Source of the DNA: Macrobrachium rosenbergii
Taxonomy: Eukaryota; Arthropoda; Malacostraca; Decapoda; Palaemonidae
Reading direction: 5' to 3'
DNA length: 64,000 nucleotides
Assembly: GCF_040412425.1 (NCBI RefSeq)
Contig: NC_089781.1
Location: 55,857,960-55,921,959 of the forward strand
The position numbers and the translations under genes are program-made. Under the pieces are notes generated by a model, which saw only the letters and a list, made by a program, of their open reading frames with translations, had not been told where the DNA came from and ran no database searches. Below are positions 61,701 to 64,000 of the stretch, piece after piece (position 1 is the stretch's first letter; each line of letters opens with the position of its first letter).

Positions 61701-63790
61701 GTTCTGTTGCAGCACGAATATTAACACTCGCAAAAGTTCAACAAAACACGTCTGCGTCAAAATATCGCTCCCGCAAGGTGCTGCTCTGATGCTCTCTGAT
61801 GCGAGATGGGGGAAATTCGATTTATGCGCGTCTGGGTGATGCTCAGAACAAAACAACAGCTGGATCCGTGAACTCCCAGCATCCGCCGAGTGCGGGATTT
61901 GAAATCTTCCCCAAACTAGGCCTAAATTATTTTTCCGCGAATATTTAAAAAGCATTTTCAGTTGATTTGCAACGTCCACCGGCATTCGACAGACAATTTT
62001 GGACGACGTTTAAAACATCCAACAGGTGTTTAAGGGTTAATATTGCATACCTCGATGTAGTATCACATGCTTTTTCAATGTCAAAAAAGACGGCTATAGT
62101 AATTTGTTTTCGTTAAAATCCTCTTCGTATGTGGTCTTCCAAGTTAGACAGAGAATCCAGTGTCGAACTGTTCCACTGTGACCCAAATTGAGTGGAAGTC
62201 AAAATTTTATTTTCTCGAATGTGTCATGTTAGTCGAGCATTTACTATTTTTTATAGTAATTTGCACAGGCAACTAGTTAAAGAAATTGGTCTGTAATTAT
62301 TTATGTTACTGGGATCTTTTCCAGGTTTGGCAATAGGAACAATTATAGCTTTACACCATTCATTAGGAAATAAATTTCGAAGCCATAAGTGGTTATAAAA
62401 CTCTAATAATAAGTATATCTTTGCCAAAGGTGCTAAATGGCAGATCATTTCAAAACAAACACTGTCACCTCCAAGGGCAGATTTATTGCTGTTCAACAGA
62501 GCAAATTCTAACTCTTCCATATTAAATTTTCTGTTATAATAAATATCTTCTATGGTTTCAAAATTTATTGTTATTAACTCTTATATTATTTTTCCTTGTT
62601 CGGAAATGCTCATCTGAATTTTTGTCACTACTTACTTTTGCTAAATTTTCACCTACTACATTACTTATTTCTTTTGGTTTAACATGGATACCATTTATTT
62701 TCCTGAATTTTTCCCATATTTTTTGCATGGGAGTATTATTGAAGAGATCTGACACATTTTCTCCATGAAATGATTCTTCCTTGAATTACTTCTCTTTTAA
62801 ATTTTGCAGATATTTTGTTATACAGAGGTTTTAATGTATTAATTTCTAATAATAATATAGTCAGCTTTTGTAAGGTTTCTTCTAATATCGATAATGTTTT
62901 GTTTATTTTACTGAACTTTCTATTCAAATTATCTAATCATCTTCCAATCTGGTGTTTGATTTTTACTAATTCTGTCAGTTTTTCAGACCATCATGGGTCT
63001 TTGTCTTTTGTTGGATGAGATTTGAATTTTGGTATTGCTTTATTAGGAGCATTTATAATGAAATCAACAAGAAATTTATTAGTTTTATTATGGTCTTTTA
63101 AATATTCAAATGGTGGGATATTCCTAGAGTGGAATTCGTACTGCTCCCAATCTGCTTTATAAATGTTATATTGAAGGGCATGCTTGCTGGGATTATATTG
63201 TAATAATGAAATTAATATTGGGATATGATCACTTGTATGCAAGTCGTCAACTGTATTCCAATTTTGTTATTATCATTTATACAGCACATGTCATATGAAT
63301 CTATGAATTCTTCTATTTTACTTCCTGCTCTATTTGAGTCTGTACAATTACAGTCCCACATCGGGTTGTGGGCATTAAAATCACCTACTATTAATGTAGG
63401 TTCCTTGGCATTATTAAGTAATTCTTTGAGTTTGTCAGTCACAATTTTTATTAGGTTGATTGTATAAATTATGAATTAGTTATCGTTTTTTATTCGTATT
63501 CTTTTTTTATTCGTATTCTAATACTACATGTTTGCAGATCAATAAAGTTTACAGGTACTCTGTCATAACATACTTTGTTATGTACATAAATAGCAGTGCC
63601 TAAATTTCCTTCTTCATCTCGTAATGTTGATGCTAAAATATATTTACCTACTGTTGACACAGTTTTGTTGACATATTGTAAACATAATATCATTGGTTCA
63701 TATTCTTTTAATAACCGCTGTACTTCTCCTTGGTGTAATCTGGTCTGAAGACCATTTACGTTCCCTTGTATAATATAACTATTGAAAATA
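58740..63790 (-). pseudogene. LINE C ORF2: endonuclease, RT, RNase H; split and mutated
   Basis: The minus order is as follows. Endonuclease start NVNGLQTRLHQGEVQRLLKE is at about 63760, and VGDFNAHNPMWDCN near 63370. The linker lies at 62560-62930. RT fingers PIAKPGKDPSNINNYRPISL lie within the open 62251-62520 frame, and motif A VFFDIEKACDT near 62090. The TTAA insertion follows. Motif B carries an in-frame TGA where Gly is expected (60430-60432). YIDDFAIYYSA (60337-60348) opens a 212-codon stretch to 59713, with LRICSGAFRSS. RNase H (59300-59600) is degraded, and the C-terminal cysteine region lies near 58900. It is non-functional. Confidence 0.75.
60571..62036 (+). mobile_element. TTAA-flanked piggyBac-like MITE, diverged (1466 bp)
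   Basis: TTAA lies at 60567-60570 and 62037-62040. The left end is CCCTTTAACGCTGAAGCC and the right end GGTGTTTAAGGG. The left half carries the family's usual first unit. The right half (61200-61990) is strongly diverged and includes a short GGATGCTG/CAGCATCC hairpin at about 61604-61630. It interrupts the RT gene of LINE C. Confidence 0.85.
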
Positions 63791-64000
63791 TTTTGTTATA
63801 GCAGTCGAGTTTTACTCCTTTTTTGTAGAATCAATTTGGATTTTTTCTAATAATTTACTCACGTCATTCGTTTTTCTTTATAATATACTAAGTGCTCAAT
63901 GCACATCCACACTTTTTCATGGTTACTCAAATCTGTTTCTTTTTTTCTATATTTCATAAGATTTATCATTTTTGTTAAACCATCTTTTGTTAAGTTTTTG

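Larger units (their letters stand above)
58365..64000 (-). mobile_element. LINE C: I-like non-LTR retrotransposon (runs off window)
   Basis: The minus strand ends in a clean (TAA)n tail (58365-58380). Ahead of it lie the 3' untranslated region, ORF2 (58740-63790) and the last part of ORF1 (about 63800-64000). A TTAA element (60571-62036) is inserted in the RT domain. It belongs to the LINE B/D family. A TAA-repeat tail, RNase H and the RICSGA motif agree with the I superfamily. The 5' end is outside the window. Confidence 0.8.

Overview
The window looks like repeat-dominated intergenic and intronic DNA from an arthropod genome, most likely a crustacean and probably a decapod. That placement is an inference. 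It rests on the mix of long (TA)n and (GA)n microsatellites, DIRS-type and I-like retroelements, Tc1-like elements with long terminal repeats, and one arthropod-like RasGAP exon. Almost all recognisable coding sequence belongs to transposable elements, most of it broken. One short host exon is well supported: a C2-domain exon of a GAP1/RASA-type RasGAP at 57818-57938, minus strand. A 500-base run of N lies at 9009-9508.

Layout. 1-3652: a degenerate minus-strand copy of a composite Tc1-like transposon. 3653-9008: AT-rich DNA with a possible zinc-knuckle relic and a decayed copy of a TTAA-type repeat. 9509-13869: the 5' part of a decayed minus-strand Ty3/gypsy element, giving, in rising coordinates, protease, gag, a leader with 60-bp tandem repeats, a primer-binding site and a putative LTR. 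14265-14650: a second Tc1-like relic. 17030-22931: a complete 5.9-kb Tc1-like element with TA target duplications, inverted repeats of about 1.5 kb, and a transposase gene split by an apparent 1.3-kb GT-AG intron. 22934-28003: mostly unannotatable AT-rich DNA.

28004-47058 is a stack of minus-strand I-like non-LTR retrotransposons, called here LINE A, B and D. They carry zinc-knuckle ORF1, AP endonuclease, reverse transcriptase and RNase H, and end in (TAA)n tails. They are interrupted by a plus-strand DIRS fragment with a nearly complete tyrosine recombinase (40643-42710), a 93-bp tandem array (37939-38866) and a TTAA transposon. 47059-51560 holds minus-strand DIRS-like gag, RT and tyrosine recombinase pseudogenes, split by an hAT-like element and several short TA-flanked MITEs. 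51587-56205 holds two further TTAA elements and another MITE. 58365-64000 is LINE C, in the intron upstream of the RasGAP exon and on the same strand.

Most notable system: a family of TTAA-flanked, piggyBac-like non-autonomous elements (44202-45920, 51587-53799, 54149-55208, 60571-62036, and a decayed copy near 7020-8160). They carry an internal tandem array of roughly 384-bp units whose number differs between copies. An unoccupied version of one insertion site is present in the window (36716-36719). The second notable system is the Tc1-like element. Its giant inverted repeats include an antisense copy of the transposase 3' end, and its apparent intron is shared by both copies.
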